A DNA stretch of 64,000 nucleotides, from the NCBI RefSeq assembly GCF_025685685.1, contig NZ_JAGSYH010000001.1, positions 496,001 through 560,000 of the forward strand, read 5' to 3'. Source of the DNA: Acidicapsa dinghuensis. GTDB taxonomy: Bacteria > Acidobacteriota > Terriglobia > Terriglobales > Acidobacteriaceae. The first letter of the stretch is position 1. Each line of letters opens with the position of its first letter. The position numbers and the translations under genes were made by a program. This document shows, in pieces, positions 17,621 through 26,634 of this stretch. The notes under the pieces are model-generated. The model had not been told where the DNA came from and did no database searches. It saw only the letters and a list, made by a program, of their open reading frames with translations.

Positions 17621-18307
17621 TCACTTCTTGTTCGCCTCCCGTGAGGCAACCCGCTTGACCCAGACCCCCTCTGCGGCCGGGTGCCCCAGCGTCACCTGGC
17701 CTGCAGGAGTCTCAAGCACCACCGTCTTGTCATAATTTCTCGCCTGCAGGCGCAGGCGCGTATTGGGGCTAATGCCCGATTCATGCAGAAAAATCAGCAG
17801 TTTAGGGTCGCGTTCATAAAGGGCCGACACGACATAGTCGGTTTGTTCTGTGGCCTCGGAGAGCTGCGTCAATCCTCGCTTTTTGCGTTGCGCAGGGCTC
17901 TCCGGCAGCACTGTATTTCCATGAGGGCACATGCCCTGCTCGCCCAGTTTTTCGATCAGCCGCGCTTCAAACGCTGGTGAAACCGCGTGCTCAAGCCGCT
18001 CGGCCTCGGCGTGGATCTCATACCACTCCATGCCGAAGATCTCCGACAACATGCGCTCGATCAGATGATGGCGCAGCGCGGTGCGATATGCGGTCTCTTT
18101 GCCCGTCGGCGTCAGGCGCACAATGCCATCGGACTTCACATCCACATAACCGTCGCGCTTCAGGCGCTTCAAAGCCATGGTGACTGCTGGCGCTGAAACA
18201 GAGAGCCAATGCGCCAGCATTGCCGGAATGACCTGGTGCCCCTCCGACTCGGCCTCAAGGATGGCCTTCAGATAATCCTGCTTGGAAACTGTGATCGATT
18301 CACTCAT
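17621..18307 (-). CDS. mntR: DtxR/MntR-family metal-dependent repressor
   Basis: 228 residues. The N-terminal winged helix (about 1-65: KQDYLKAILEAESEG...VSAPAVTMALKRLKRDGYV) precedes a dimerisation/metal-binding region (HHLIERMLSEIFGMEW, HAEAERLEHAVSP, with the conserved His/Glu ligands and MCPHGN). A C-terminal FeoA/SH3-like domain (about 150-220) follows. Length and the third domain favour the DtxR/IdeR-like layout over the short Bacillus MntR. Its position directly upstream of the Nramp gene makes Mn or Fe homeostasis its likely job. A palindrome just upstream (18320-18349) suggests autoregulation. Confidence 0.9.
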   Translation of the reverse strand: MSESITVSKQDYLKAILEAESEGHQVIPAMLAHWLSVSAPAVTMALKRLKRDGYVDVKSDGIVRLTPTGKETAYRTALRHHLIERMLSEIFGMEWYEIHAEAERLEHAVSPAFEARLIEKLGEQGMCPHGNTVLPESPAQRKKRGLTQLSEATEQTDYVVSALYERDPKLLIFLHESGISPNTRLRLQARNYDKTVVLETPAGQVTLGHPAAEGVWVKRVASREANKK

Positions 18308-18319
18308 CAGTACATGCTC

Positions 18320-18349
18320 ATCCTATAGAGCAAGCTCTGATTATAGGAT
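18320..18349. promoter_or_regulatory. composite dyad upstream of the metal regulator
   Basis: ATCCTAT (18320-18326) and ATAGGAT (18343-18349) are perfect inverted repeats enclosing a second dyad, AGAGC-AA-GCTCT. It sits 12 bases before the regulator's start codon, a typical operator place. It is not the same sequence as the dyad before mntH. Confidence 0.4.
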
Positions 18350-18374
18350 CACCAGCATCTTCACAGTCCTTACC

Positions 18375-19997
18375 TCATTTAGTGACGGCAGCCACTGCGG
18401 CTGCTGCTTTCGCGGCCTTGGCAGCTTGCCGCTCGGCCTCAGTCATTGTCAAAATGGTCGTCACCGCACGAGCAGGTGGAGGCCCAAGTGGATCGCTATC
18501 GCGCTCGGAAACCATCACAAGATCGGCAAGTCCACGCGAAATATCGGGAGTAAAACATCCGGCAGGCGCGCGCCAAGTCCAATTGCCGCTCGGAACAGCA
18601 GGCGTGTTCATGCGTGCTTCCGAACCAAGCATCAGCAGATCCTGCGCCGGCGCAAGTGACATCTCCGCCACACTGGTCGCGCCGGCACGCATCAATGCCC
18701 ACACCGGACTAAGCGCTACCGGTCCAACGTATGTTTCCAAATTCGCGCGTTCCTGGTCAGTTGCCTTGCGCCACCAGCCGAGCGTTGTATCGTTGTCGTG
18801 CGTTCCCGTGTAGCAGACCGTTCCCGGAACATATTTATGCGGCAGATGATCGCGTGACTCTCCCTGATCGAAGCCGAACTGTAGCACGCGCATACATGGC
18901 ATGCCGCGTGACAGGCGCAGGGCTGTGACCTCTGGCGTAATCACGCCGAGATCTTCAGCCACCAGTGGCAGCGGCCTAAGCACCTGCTCGATGCGCTCGA
19001 ACAGCTCAGCGCCAGGAGCCTTGATCCAGTCGCCATTCACAGCGGTTTCTTCATTCGCCGGAATCGACCAGTACGCTTCAAAGCCACGGAAGTGATCGAG
19101 GCGGATGATGTCATACATCATGCTGGCGCGGCGCATACGCTGAATCCACCAGTCGTAACCGGTCTCTGCCAGCACATCCCACCGGTAGAGTGGATTGCCC
19201 CACCGCTGACCTGTCGGCGAAAAATAATCAGGTGGAACGCCTGCAATATAGATCGGTTTCAAGTCTTCATCGAGCTGAAAGAGATGCGGATTGGCCCACA
19301 CATCGGCCGAGTCCATGCTGACAAAGATCGCCACATCACCCATGAAGCGGATCTTCTCTTTCTGCGCAGCAGCCCGCAAATTGCGCCACTGCTCTTCGAA
19401 GGCAAACTGCAACACCTGTTCGAGAGCCAGTTCGCGTCCCTGCTTAGATGCGACCTCCGCCATGGCCTGTGGATCACGCCGGCGCAGCGGTTCCGGCCAC
19501 TCCGTCCACGCCCCTGTATTGAACTGCCTGCGAAACAGCGCAAAGTAGGCATAGTCGTTGAGCCAGGAAGCCTCCTGCACGCAGAAAGCCTCGAATCTCG
19601 CCCACTGCCGCTGTAGAGCCTCCTCATGTGCTCCGCGATCGAGAAAGCTGGCTGCGGCCTCATAGAGCAATGGCAGTTTCTTCAGCTCTACTTCATAGAA
19701 GTCCACCTGCGCCGTGGGTCCGGGCAATCCCTCCAGACGCTGCGTATCGATCCAGCCCCACTCTGCCAGCACTTCAAGGCTGATCAGAAATGGATTACCC
19801 GCGAAGGCCGAGCTTGCAGAATAGGGTGAGCCGCCGTAACCCGTCGGACTGAGCGGCAGCACCTGCCAGATATGCTGTTTGCCTGCGGCCAGAAACTCAA
19901 GAAAACTGTACGCTTCCGGTCCAAGATCGCCGATGCCTCCGTTGGAGGCAAGCGAGGTGATGTGCATCAGGACGCCGTTCGATCGCTGAAATTGCAT
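18375..19997 (-). CDS. malQ: 4-alpha-glucanotransferase (GH77)
   Basis: About 540 residues from the ATG at 19997 (MQFQRSNGVLMHITSL), which has GGGGG just upstream; the frame continues to 20054. GH77 marks are GDLGPEAYSFLEFLA, WQVLPLSPTGYGGSPYSA, the nucleophile region IIRLDHFRGFEAYW, the acid/base region LVAEDLGVI, and TGTHDNDTTLGWW. It transfers alpha-1,4-glucan chains in maltodextrin and glycogen metabolism, in the cytoplasm. The C-terminus ends in an Ala/Lys-rich tail of about 20 residues beyond the domain. It lies 67 bases upstream of the metal regulator; co-transcription is uncertain. Confidence 0.95.
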   Translation of the reverse strand: MQFQRSNGVLMHITSLASNGGIGDLGPEAYSFLEFLAAGKQHIWQVLPLSPTGYGGSPYSASSAFAGNPFLISLEVLAEWGWIDTQRLEGLPGPTAQVDFYEVELKKLPLLYEAAASFLDRGAHEEALQRQWARFEAFCVQEASWLNDYAYFALFRRQFNTGAWTEWPEPLRRRDPQAMAEVASKQGRELALEQVLQFAFEEQWRNLRAAAQKEKIRFMGDVAIFVSMDSADVWANPHLFQLDEDLKPIYIAGVPPDYFSPTGQRWGNPLYRWDVLAETGYDWWIQRMRRASMMYDIIRLDHFRGFEAYWSIPANEETAVNGDWIKAPGAELFERIEQVLRPLPLVAEDLGVITPEVTALRLSRGMPCMRVLQFGFDQGESRDHLPHKYVPGTVCYTGTHDNDTTLGWWRKATDQERANLETYVGPVALSPVWALMRAGATSVAEMSLAPAQDLLMLGSEARMNTPAVPSGNWTWRAPAGCFTPDISRGLADLVMVSERDSDPLGPPPARAVTTILTMTEAERQAAKAAKAAAAVAAVTK

Positions 19998-20093
19998 GCC
20001 CCCATTATCGTCTGCCCGGTCGAACAAATGCGGCCCAAAAAGCAACAGGGCCATCGATCGCTCGACGGCCCTGTGTGAATAGAAAGTTATTGC

Positions 20094-22052
20094 TTAGATA
20101 CCGGCGTTTGGCGCCTTCGCAGCCTTGGGATTGACCGCGATCAGCTTGTGCTTTTCGAACTCCTGCTGAGCATTCGAAACGAAGACACCGAAGACCTCTT
20201 CGCGACGCTGATCGAGAATCTGATCCCGGGTCTGATCCAGGTTCTTAGCGATCTCAGCATCAGTCGGTTGCTGCTTATCGACCAGCTTGGCAACATCGCC
20301 CGTACGGCCGGCGTTGATCGGTCCGCTGATCTGCCCGACGCTCATGTTGAAGAGATCAGGAGCAACGCTGCTCACCTGGCCGAAGTCCGGAACCTGGCCG
20401 GTCTCGCCAACCAGATCACTGGTCTTCACGGTCGCGCCCACTTCCTTGGCGGCCTTGGCCAGATCGCCGGAGGCTTTGGCCTTGTCGGCAAGTTCCTTAG
20501 TCTTCTGCGCCAGCAACTGAGGCAGCCTCTCGTCCTCAAAGTCCTTCGCGACATGATCTTTCCAGTCGGCAAAGGCCGGAGCATGGGCTGGCGTGATACC
20601 TGTTACCTGGAAGATCGCATATCCTTCGCCCGAGGGAGCAAAAGCCGGAGCTGCGCCCTTCGCCAGAGTGAATGCCTTGGAGAGAACGCCAGACCCATCC
20701 GGCAATCCGGCAATAGTTCCCTGAGCCGGGAGCGACGGAGTCGTGACCAGCTGCAGGTGATGCGCGTCCGCGGTCTTGGCCAGTCCGTTCTTGCCTGCTT
20801 CCTCGGCAAGCTGCTGCGCATAAGCCGACTCGGCGGCAGATTCTTTCTGGCGCAGCAGTGTGATCTGGATCGTCGATTTCACATCGGCCAGAGTCTGCGT
20901 GTGCGCAGGCTCGCGCTCCTCGACCTGGACAATGTGATAGCCGTACTGCGTCTTCACAATGTTGATGTCGCCAATCTTCTGCGAGAAGATCGCCTGATCG
21001 AACTCCGGAACCATCGTGCCGTGCTGCGCAAAGCCAAGTTCACCGCCCTGAACCGCACTGCCTGTATCTTCTGAGTCCTTCTTGGCGAGATCTTCAAATT
21101 TCGCGCCATTCTGCAACTGCTTCAGAATGTCCTCAGCCTTTGCCTTGGCTTCAGCATCGGTCTTCGCTGCGCCGCCGGGATACTTGATGAGAATGTGCCG
21201 CGACTTCGCGCGCTCCGGCACCTGATACTCGGATTGGTGCTGGTTATAGTAGGCCTGAATCTCCTGATCTGAGACCTTCGGCTCGCCACCCGGAAGCTGG
21301 TCCGCGGTGAACGCAAAGTAGCTGATGGTGCGCTGTTCCGGAACAGCATTTGAGTACCGCGCGGCATTCTTCTTGAAGAAGGCTTCGAGATCGCTATCGG
21401 AGGGCTTGATCTCTTTACGCAGGTCATCTGCCGAGATCACGGCATAGTCAAACTTGATCTTGATGTTCTGCTTGCGGTACTCGTCGCGAATCTCATTGTC
21501 GCTCACAGTCACGCCGGCAGTGATGAAGGCGCGCAGGCGATTGACCGTGATGTCATCGCCCAGTGCCTTTTCAAAGGCCGTAGTCGACATATCAAACTGG
21601 CTGGAGATGAACTGCTTGTACTTGTCCATGCCGATGAACTGGCCGTTGGGAAAGAGCAGTTCGCCGTATTGGCCGGTATGCAGAAAGTTCTGTACATCGT
21701 GGTCGGTAGCTGCCAGCCCAAGACTATGCGCCTTGGCAATCAGAATCCGCTGCAGAATCAACTGCTGCCCGACGCGCTGCTCCATGAACGGCAGTGCGAA
21801 ATCCGGCAGCCGCTGACGCTGCAACTGCTGCTGGGCCACTTCCTGCACACGCGTCATCGAAATGGTGTCGCCGGAGAACAGCAGACGGCTGTACCAGTGC
21901 GGATAAATGGTGGCGTAGGTGTCGCCGGTCACAGACGCATTCTGGAAGATGCCGGGAATCAGCGTAATGACCATCGTGATCACGGCTGCGCCAATGATCA
22001 CCCAGAAGATGGCCTTGACCATCTTGTTGTCTTTCTGCAGAAAACGAATCAT
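20094..22052 (-). CDS. ppiD: PpiD/SurA-like membrane-anchored peptidyl-prolyl isomerase
   Basis: 652 residues. A cytoplasmic stub (MIRFLQKDNKMVK) and one membrane helix (about 13-33) anchor a long periplasmic chaperone region. The parvulin domain lies at about 270-370 (SRHILIKYPGG ... GELGFAQHGTMVPEFDQAIF ... KTQYGYHIVQVEERE). A second, degenerate parvulin-like segment lies at about 440-560. The topology is that of PpiD, which meets new outer-membrane proteins leaving SecYEG. The catalytic role of the parvulin domain is assumed. It is 96 bases upstream of malQ on the same strand. Confidence 0.88.
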   Translation of the reverse strand: MIRFLQKDNKMVKAIFWVIIGAAVITMVITLIPGIFQNASVTGDTYATIYPHWYSRLLFSGDTISMTRVQEVAQQQLQRQRLPDFALPFMEQRVGQQLILQRILIAKAHSLGLAATDHDVQNFLHTGQYGELLFPNGQFIGMDKYKQFISSQFDMSTTAFEKALGDDITVNRLRAFITAGVTVSDNEIRDEYRKQNIKIKFDYAVISADDLRKEIKPSDSDLEAFFKKNAARYSNAVPEQRTISYFAFTADQLPGGEPKVSDQEIQAYYNQHQSEYQVPERAKSRHILIKYPGGAAKTDAEAKAKAEDILKQLQNGAKFEDLAKKDSEDTGSAVQGGELGFAQHGTMVPEFDQAIFSQKIGDINIVKTQYGYHIVQVEEREPAHTQTLADVKSTIQITLLRQKESAAESAYAQQLAEEAGKNGLAKTADAHHLQLVTTPSLPAQGTIAGLPDGSGVLSKAFTLAKGAAPAFAPSGEGYAIFQVTGITPAHAPAFADWKDHVAKDFEDERLPQLLAQKTKELADKAKASGDLAKAAKEVGATVKTSDLVGETGQVPDFGQVSSVAPDLFNMSVGQISGPINAGRTGDVAKLVDKQQPTDAEIAKNLDQTRDQILDQRREEVFGVFVSNAQQEFEKHKLIAVNPKAAKAPNAGI

Positions 22053-22227
22053 GGAGTGGTGCCGACCTTTACGGTATCGCCTGCAAATGTCACAATCCTC
22101 AACGGATTGGCTCGCTGCGACCCGCTTCTGAACAAAATCTTGCTACTCTCTGCGATTATAGACGAGCCTGTCCCGCAGAAGCGAAAGGAGAAAAACGCCC
22201 TCCTGCCGTTTCCAGCAGGGTTGCCGC

Positions 22228-23493
22228 TTGGATAACTATCCGCTGGCGACAGCCGGCGCGCATAGCTCCTACAATGCTGCTGTGCCGCATTCCTTTCTTC
22301 CTGGTTACATCTTTAGCCGCCGAGAGGCTTGCAGGCTCGCCGCGGCAGCATCGCTGACCACACTCCTTCACCCCTCCGAACTCTTTGCGGAAAGTGGCGA
22401 TTACCATCTGGTGGCCAGGAACGATCGCCAGCGCATCCTCAAAGCGGCGGACAGCTACCTGCCGCTGGTTCCGCAAACCATTACCGCTTTTCCATCCGGA
22501 AAAAATCCCGGCGGATTGCACGATTATTTTTCGCAGGCCGATTATTTCTGGCCCGACCCTGCCAATCCAGGTGGCAAATACATCAACCGCGATGGCCAGA
22601 GTAATCCTGACAACTTCAACGGCCACCGCAAGGCGATGATTGCGCTGTCGATCCGCATGCCCGCGCTCACCGCGGCGTGGCTGCTGACCAAAGACCGGCG
22701 CTATGCAGAGGCAGCCTGTGACCACCTGCGCGCCTGGTTCATCGCTTCGGCTACCCGGATGAACCCGAATCTCGAATATTCGCAGGGAGTGGTTGGTGTA
22801 GCTACTGGCCGCTCCTACGGCATCATCGACACCCTGCACCTTGTCGAAGTGGCGCGAGCCGCCAGCATTGTGGCCCCGCGAACGATGTCATCTGCCGATC
22901 TCAAAGCACTCAAAGACTGGTTCGGCAACTATCTCAACTGGATGAAGACTAGCGATAAAGGCAAACAGGAGCGCGATGCGCAGAACAACCACGCCACCTG
23001 CTGGGCGTTGCAGGCCTCTGAGTACGCTCGCCTGATCGGCGACAAGCAGACCCGTCAGGAGATTCATCGGCAGTACACCGATGTGCTCCTGCCCAACCAG
23101 ATGGGACAGGACGGCTCGTTCCCCAAGGAACTCGCCCGCACCAAGCCATACAGCTACTCCATCTTCAACTTCGATACGATGGCCGGTCTTTGCCAATCGC
23201 TGCTCGGGGTAGGGCCGGATCTCTTCAAGTTCAAACTTTCCGATGGGCGCGGCATCTGCAAAGGCGCCGAATTTCTTTATCCCTATCTCAAAGACAAAGG
23301 TACGTGGCCCTACAAGCACGATGTCGAGCACTTCGATTCTCTGCCGGTTCGCTCGCCGGGGCTGCTCTTCACTGGCGTAGCCTGCAAACGCGAGCCCTAT
23401 ATTGCGCTCTGGAAGACGCTCAATCCCGATCCGAGCGATCCGGAAATCATCCGCAACTTTCCCATCCGGCAGCCGCTTCTCTGGTATGCGTGA
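22228..23493 (+). CDS. alginate-lyase-family secreted enzyme
   Basis: About 400-421 residues. The alginate-lyase (PL5-type alpha-barrel) family marks are YFWPDPANPGGKYINRDGQSNPDNF, HLRAWF, YSQGVVGVATGRSYGIIDT and the catalytic-type QNNHATCW. An N-terminal SRREACRLAAAASLTTLLHP looks like a twin-arginine or lipoprotein-type export signal. No ATG starts the frame: TTG at 22228 and GTG at 22282 are the choices. It would cleave uronate polysaccharide by beta-elimination; the actual polymer is unknown. It lies 50 bases before the PafA-like phosphatase. Confidence 0.82.
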   Translation: MDNYPLATAGAHSSYNAAVPHSFLPGYIFSRREACRLAAAASLTTLLHPSELFAESGDYHLVARNDRQRILKAADSYLPLVPQTITAFPSGKNPGGLHDYFSQADYFWPDPANPGGKYINRDGQSNPDNFNGHRKAMIALSIRMPALTAAWLLTKDRRYAEAACDHLRAWFIASATRMNPNLEYSQGVVGVATGRSYGIIDTLHLVEVARAASIVAPRTMSSADLKALKDWFGNYLNWMKTSDKGKQERDAQNNHATCWALQASEYARLIGDKQTRQEIHRQYTDVLLPNQMGQDGSFPKELARTKPYSYSIFNFDTMAGLCQSLLGVGPDLFKFKLSDGRGICKGAEFLYPYLKDKGTWPYKHDVEHFDSLPVRSPGLLFTGVACKREPYIALWKTLNPDPSDPEIIRNFPIRQPLLWYA

Positions 23494-23543
23494 GCGTTGC
23501 GGCATGTAATCTGCGCTTCATTGTCAACCGTTACCATGAAGGG

Positions 23544-25244
23544 ATGCGCCGCATCTCTTCCCTGCTTGTTACTGCACCTCTGCTTGCCTCGCTCGCGTTT
23601 CACTCAATCGCTCCCACAGCCCGCGCAGAGGCATACGACGCTCATCCGAAGCTTGTCGTGATCCTCGTCATCGACCAGTTTCGCGGCGACATGCTGGAAC
23701 GATATCGCTCGGAGTTCAAGGGGCGCGGTTTTCGGCTTTTCCTCAATGATGGCGCATGGTTCCCCGACTGCTATTACAACTACGCCAATACCAAGACCGC
23801 TCCCGGACACGCCACCATCGGCACCGGCGCATACACCGATGGGCACGGCATTAACTCCAACGAATGGTGGGATGCCCGCACCTACGACCGTCCCGTCTCT
23901 TCAGTCGAAGATGAACGCTATAAGCTGGTAGACCTGCCGACTGGAACCAGTGACTCTCCCGGCGCGTCCCCGCGCAATCTGCTCGCCTCGACTCTCGGCG
24001 ATGAATTGCGCCTTGCGACGGAAGGCCGTTCACAGGTCTGGGGCGTATCACTGAAAGATCGCGCCGCGATCCTGCCGCCGGGCCATGCCGCCAACGGAGC
24101 TTTCTGGCTTGACGACGGCAGCGGCCACTTCACTACCTCGACCTACTACATGGAGCATCTGCCCGCGTGGGCAACAGCTTTCAATTCCAGTGACGAACTA
24201 ACCAAAGCCGCGGAGGAAGCTGGGATCGACGCGCCAGTTCCCTTCTCTTCGCATCTGGAACTTACCCCCGCAGCCAATCACTACGAGCTAGACTTCGCGC
24301 AGGCTCTCATCACCGGTGAAAAGCTCGGTCAGGGCAAGACAACCGATCTACTCACTGTTTCTCTTTCGGCGCATGATCTGGTCGGCCACCGATACGGTCC
24401 TGATTCCGAGCAGGAAGAGAAGATGGTTCTTGGCCTCGACCGCGACCTCGATCGATTCTTCTCATGGCTCGACAAGACCGTCGGCCTGCGCAATGTCTGG
24501 ATCGCTCTTTCCGCGGATCACGGCGTCGCTCCGGTGCCGGCGTTCGCATCCAGCCTTGGCATGAATGCAGCCATCGTCGATCTGGCCCAGCTCAACGAAA
24601 AGGCCAACGCCGAACTGAACCGGCGCTTCTCGCCAGACAAGAATCTGCAATATATCCTGCCCATCCCTGACCTGCCCTACATAACGCTTGATCGCCGCGT
24701 TTTTGAATCGGCCAGAATCAGTGAAAAGACGGCGGAAGAGGCTCTCAGCGAAGCCCTCCGTAAGATAGTCCCGACGATGCAGCAAAAGGCCGTCAATGGA
24801 CGCGTTGCTCCGGTTCCTGAAGTAGTCGGAACCTACACACGGCTTCAGCTAGCCTCCAGCGAAACTCTGCCCGACACCGAGATGGGCCGCGAGCTTGCCC
24901 ACAGCTACAGCGACCACGGCAACTGGTATGTGATGCTGATGCTCGCCGGCTACCAGATGCAGGACCAGCACAGCACGGGCACCACGCACTTCAGCCCATG
25001 GTCCTATGATCGCCATGTTCCTCTGGCTTTTTACGGCTCGGCGTTCAAGCCCGGCACGTACCGGGGCCGCGTCGAGCCGGTCGATATCGCCGCCACCTTC
25101 GCCTCACTGCTAGGCGTCAATCAGCCCTCCGCCTCCGTAGGTCATGTACTGACGCAAGCAATTCAGGGAGCAGAAACGGTAAAATCAGCTTCCAGGGAAG
25201 CTTCTGCAGATCCCACGCACAAAGCAGGAATCGACAAGCGTTGA
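23544..25244 (+). CDS. PafA-like alkaline phosphatase superfamily enzyme
   Basis: 566 residues from the ATG at 23544; the open frame runs further back inside the preceding gene. A signal peptide (about 1-28) is followed by VIDQFRGDML (metal Asp), the Thr nucleophile in NTKTAPGHATIGTG, HGINSNEWWD (Asn), SLKDRAAI (the Lys-x-Arg pair typical of PafA), SAHDLVGHRYG, SADHGV and GTTHFSPWSYDRHVP. This set matches the zinc phosphomonoesterase PafA rather than nucleotide pyrophosphatases. It would free phosphate from organic monoesters in the periplasm or outside. The stop overlaps the possible TTG start of pyrD, indicating close coupling. Confidence 0.88.
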   Translation: MRRISSLLVTAPLLASLAFHSIAPTARAEAYDAHPKLVVILVIDQFRGDMLERYRSEFKGRGFRLFLNDGAWFPDCYYNYANTKTAPGHATIGTGAYTDGHGINSNEWWDARTYDRPVSSVEDERYKLVDLPTGTSDSPGASPRNLLASTLGDELRLATEGRSQVWGVSLKDRAAILPPGHAANGAFWLDDGSGHFTTSTYYMEHLPAWATAFNSSDELTKAAEEAGIDAPVPFSSHLELTPAANHYELDFAQALITGEKLGQGKTTDLLTVSLSAHDLVGHRYGPDSEQEEKMVLGLDRDLDRFFSWLDKTVGLRNVWIALSADHGVAPVPAFASSLGMNAAIVDLAQLNEKANAELNRRFSPDKNLQYILPIPDLPYITLDRRVFESARISEKTAEEALSEALRKIVPTMQQKAVNGRVAPVPEVVGTYTRLQLASSETLPDTEMGRELAHSYSDHGNWYVMLMLAGYQMQDQHSTGTTHFSPWSYDRHVPLAFYGSAFKPGTYRGRVEPVDIAATFASLLGVNQPSASVGHVLTQAIQGAETVKSASREASADPTHKAGIDKR

Positions 25245-25252
25245 AGCCAGAT

Positions 25253-26179
25253 ATGACAGTGCGGTTTGCGGGCATCGAGCTGGCAAACCCAATCATCGCC
25301 GCCAGCGGCACCTTCGGCTATGGCATTGAGTTCGAAGACATCGTCGATCTTGAACGAATCGGCGCGTTTGTCTCCAAAGGGCTCTCGCGCGAGCCCATGG
25401 CCGGCAACGAACCGCCCCGGATGGTGCACACCTCTGCGGGCATGCTCAACGCAATCGGCCTGCAGAATATCGGTGTCGCCGACTTCCTCAGCAAGAAGCT
25501 GCCGGAGCTGAAGCGCTATCCGAAAGCCAGATGTATCGTAAACGTCTTCGGCTATCAGGTGACCGACTACGTGGCGGTCATCGAACAGCTGAACGATGCG
25601 GAAGGCATCATCGCCTACGAACTGAACGTCTCCTGCCCCAATGTTCACGAGGGCGGCATGACCTTTGGCGCCGATCCAGGCGCTCTCGAATACCTGGTTG
25701 CGCGTGCGAAGGCCGCGGCGAAGCGTCCTCTCATCGTCAAGCTGTCGCCCAATGTCACATCGATCGGACAGATGGCTCGCATAGCCGCGCTGGCGGGAGC
25801 AGACGCCATCTCGCTCACCAACACATTCCTGGCCATGGCTATCGACGTGGAAACTCGCCAGCCCGCATTACGCAATATCACCGGCGGGCTGTCAGGACCG
25901 GCGATCAAGCCTATCGCTCTGCGGATGGTGTATGAAACAGCCAAGGCCGTCTCTATTCCAATCCTCGGCATGGGCGGAATCGTGACTACGGAAGACGCAG
26001 TGGAATTTCTTATGGCCGGTGCAACAGCCGTCCAGGTCGGCACTGCAAGTTACGCCGATCCGCGTGCTGTCGAGCGCCTGGTTAAAGGCCTGGAAACCTG
26101 GTGCCGCAGTCACAATGTCGAGCGTGTGGCAAGCCTGACCGGCAGCCTGTCAATTCCCTGGCTTAAAGAGAAGAGCTGA
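25253..26179 (+). CDS. pyrD: dihydroorotate dehydrogenase, class 1B catalytic subunit
   Basis: 308 residues from the ATG at 25253; a TTG at 25241 overlapping the upstream stop is the alternative. FMN-barrel marks are NPIIAASGTFGYG, FVSKGLSREPM, IGLQN, the class 1B catalytic Cys in ELNVSCPNVHEGG, VKLSPNVT, GGLSGPAIKPIALR and GMGGIVTTEDAVEFLMAGATAVQVGT. It oxidises dihydroorotate to orotate in pyrimidine synthesis. Class 1B normally pairs with PyrK (FAD/2Fe-2S), which is not in this window. Confidence 0.95.
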   Translation: MTVRFAGIELANPIIAASGTFGYGIEFEDIVDLERIGAFVSKGLSREPMAGNEPPRMVHTSAGMLNAIGLQNIGVADFLSKKLPELKRYPKARCIVNVFGYQVTDYVAVIEQLNDAEGIIAYELNVSCPNVHEGGMTFGADPGALEYLVARAKAAAKRPLIVKLSPNVTSIGQMARIAALAGADAISLTNTFLAMAIDVETRQPALRNITGGLSGPAIKPIALRMVYETAKAVSIPILGMGGIVTTEDAVEFLMAGATAVQVGTASYADPRAVERLVKGLETWCRSHNVERVASLTGSLSIPWLKEKS

Positions 26180-26197
26180 GGCAAACCCCAGGCATTC

Positions 26198-26620
26198 TCA
26201 GTCGCCGAGCGCGGCTTTCATCTCAGCACGGACCTTACGGGCAAGTTTCTCGATCTCGTCAGCCTTCTTCACAACGCTGAGAGAGAGGGTGTCCTTTGTG
26301 CTTTTGTCCATTTCTGTCTTGAGCTCGTTCGCCAATTGCAGCAGTCTTGCCGTATCGTCCGCAAGTTGCTTTTGCTCCGAAGTCTGAGGGTTTGCCGGTG
26401 GCTGCCCTGGCTGCGGGGGAGTGGTACTTGATGCCGTCTGCGCGGGCTGGGGTACTTGCTGCGGTTTCGGCGACTGCGTCCCCTTCGAATCTTTTTCCTG
26501 CGCCACGCAGATTCCGGTAAAACACATCGCGAGCAATAACGGAGGAACGGTCTTCCGAGCCATACGCGCCAGCCCGAATGACCGGCTTCGCGAAATTTGC
26601 ATCTCGGTTGTCATTGTCAT
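26198..26620 (-). CDS. exported Pro/Gln-rich coiled-coil protein, paralogue of next gene
   Basis: 140 residues. A signal peptide covers residues 20-41 (MARKTVPPLLLAMCFTGICVAQ), so an internal ATG at 26563 is an alternative start. A Pro/Gln/Thr-rich linker (about 42-80) is followed by a helical domain with LLQLANELKTEMDK and VVKKADEIEKLARKVRAEMK. This domain aligns by eye with the C-terminal part of the neighbouring 187-residue protein, which lies 14 bases upstream, so the two are a tandem duplicate pair. Periplasmic; function unknown. Confidence 0.75.
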   Translation of the reverse strand: MTMTTEMQISRSRSFGLARMARKTVPPLLLAMCFTGICVAQEKDSKGTQSPKPQQVPQPAQTASSTTPPQPGQPPANPQTSEQKQLADDTARLLQLANELKTEMDKSTKDTLSLSVVKKADEIEKLARKVRAEMKAALGD

Positions 26621-26634
26621 GCACCAGAATTGAC

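Noticed and set aside
23190..23543. N-terminal extension of the phosphatase frame inside the alginate-lyase-family gene
   Set aside because: A good signal peptide begins at 23544, and the extension lies wholly within another gene.
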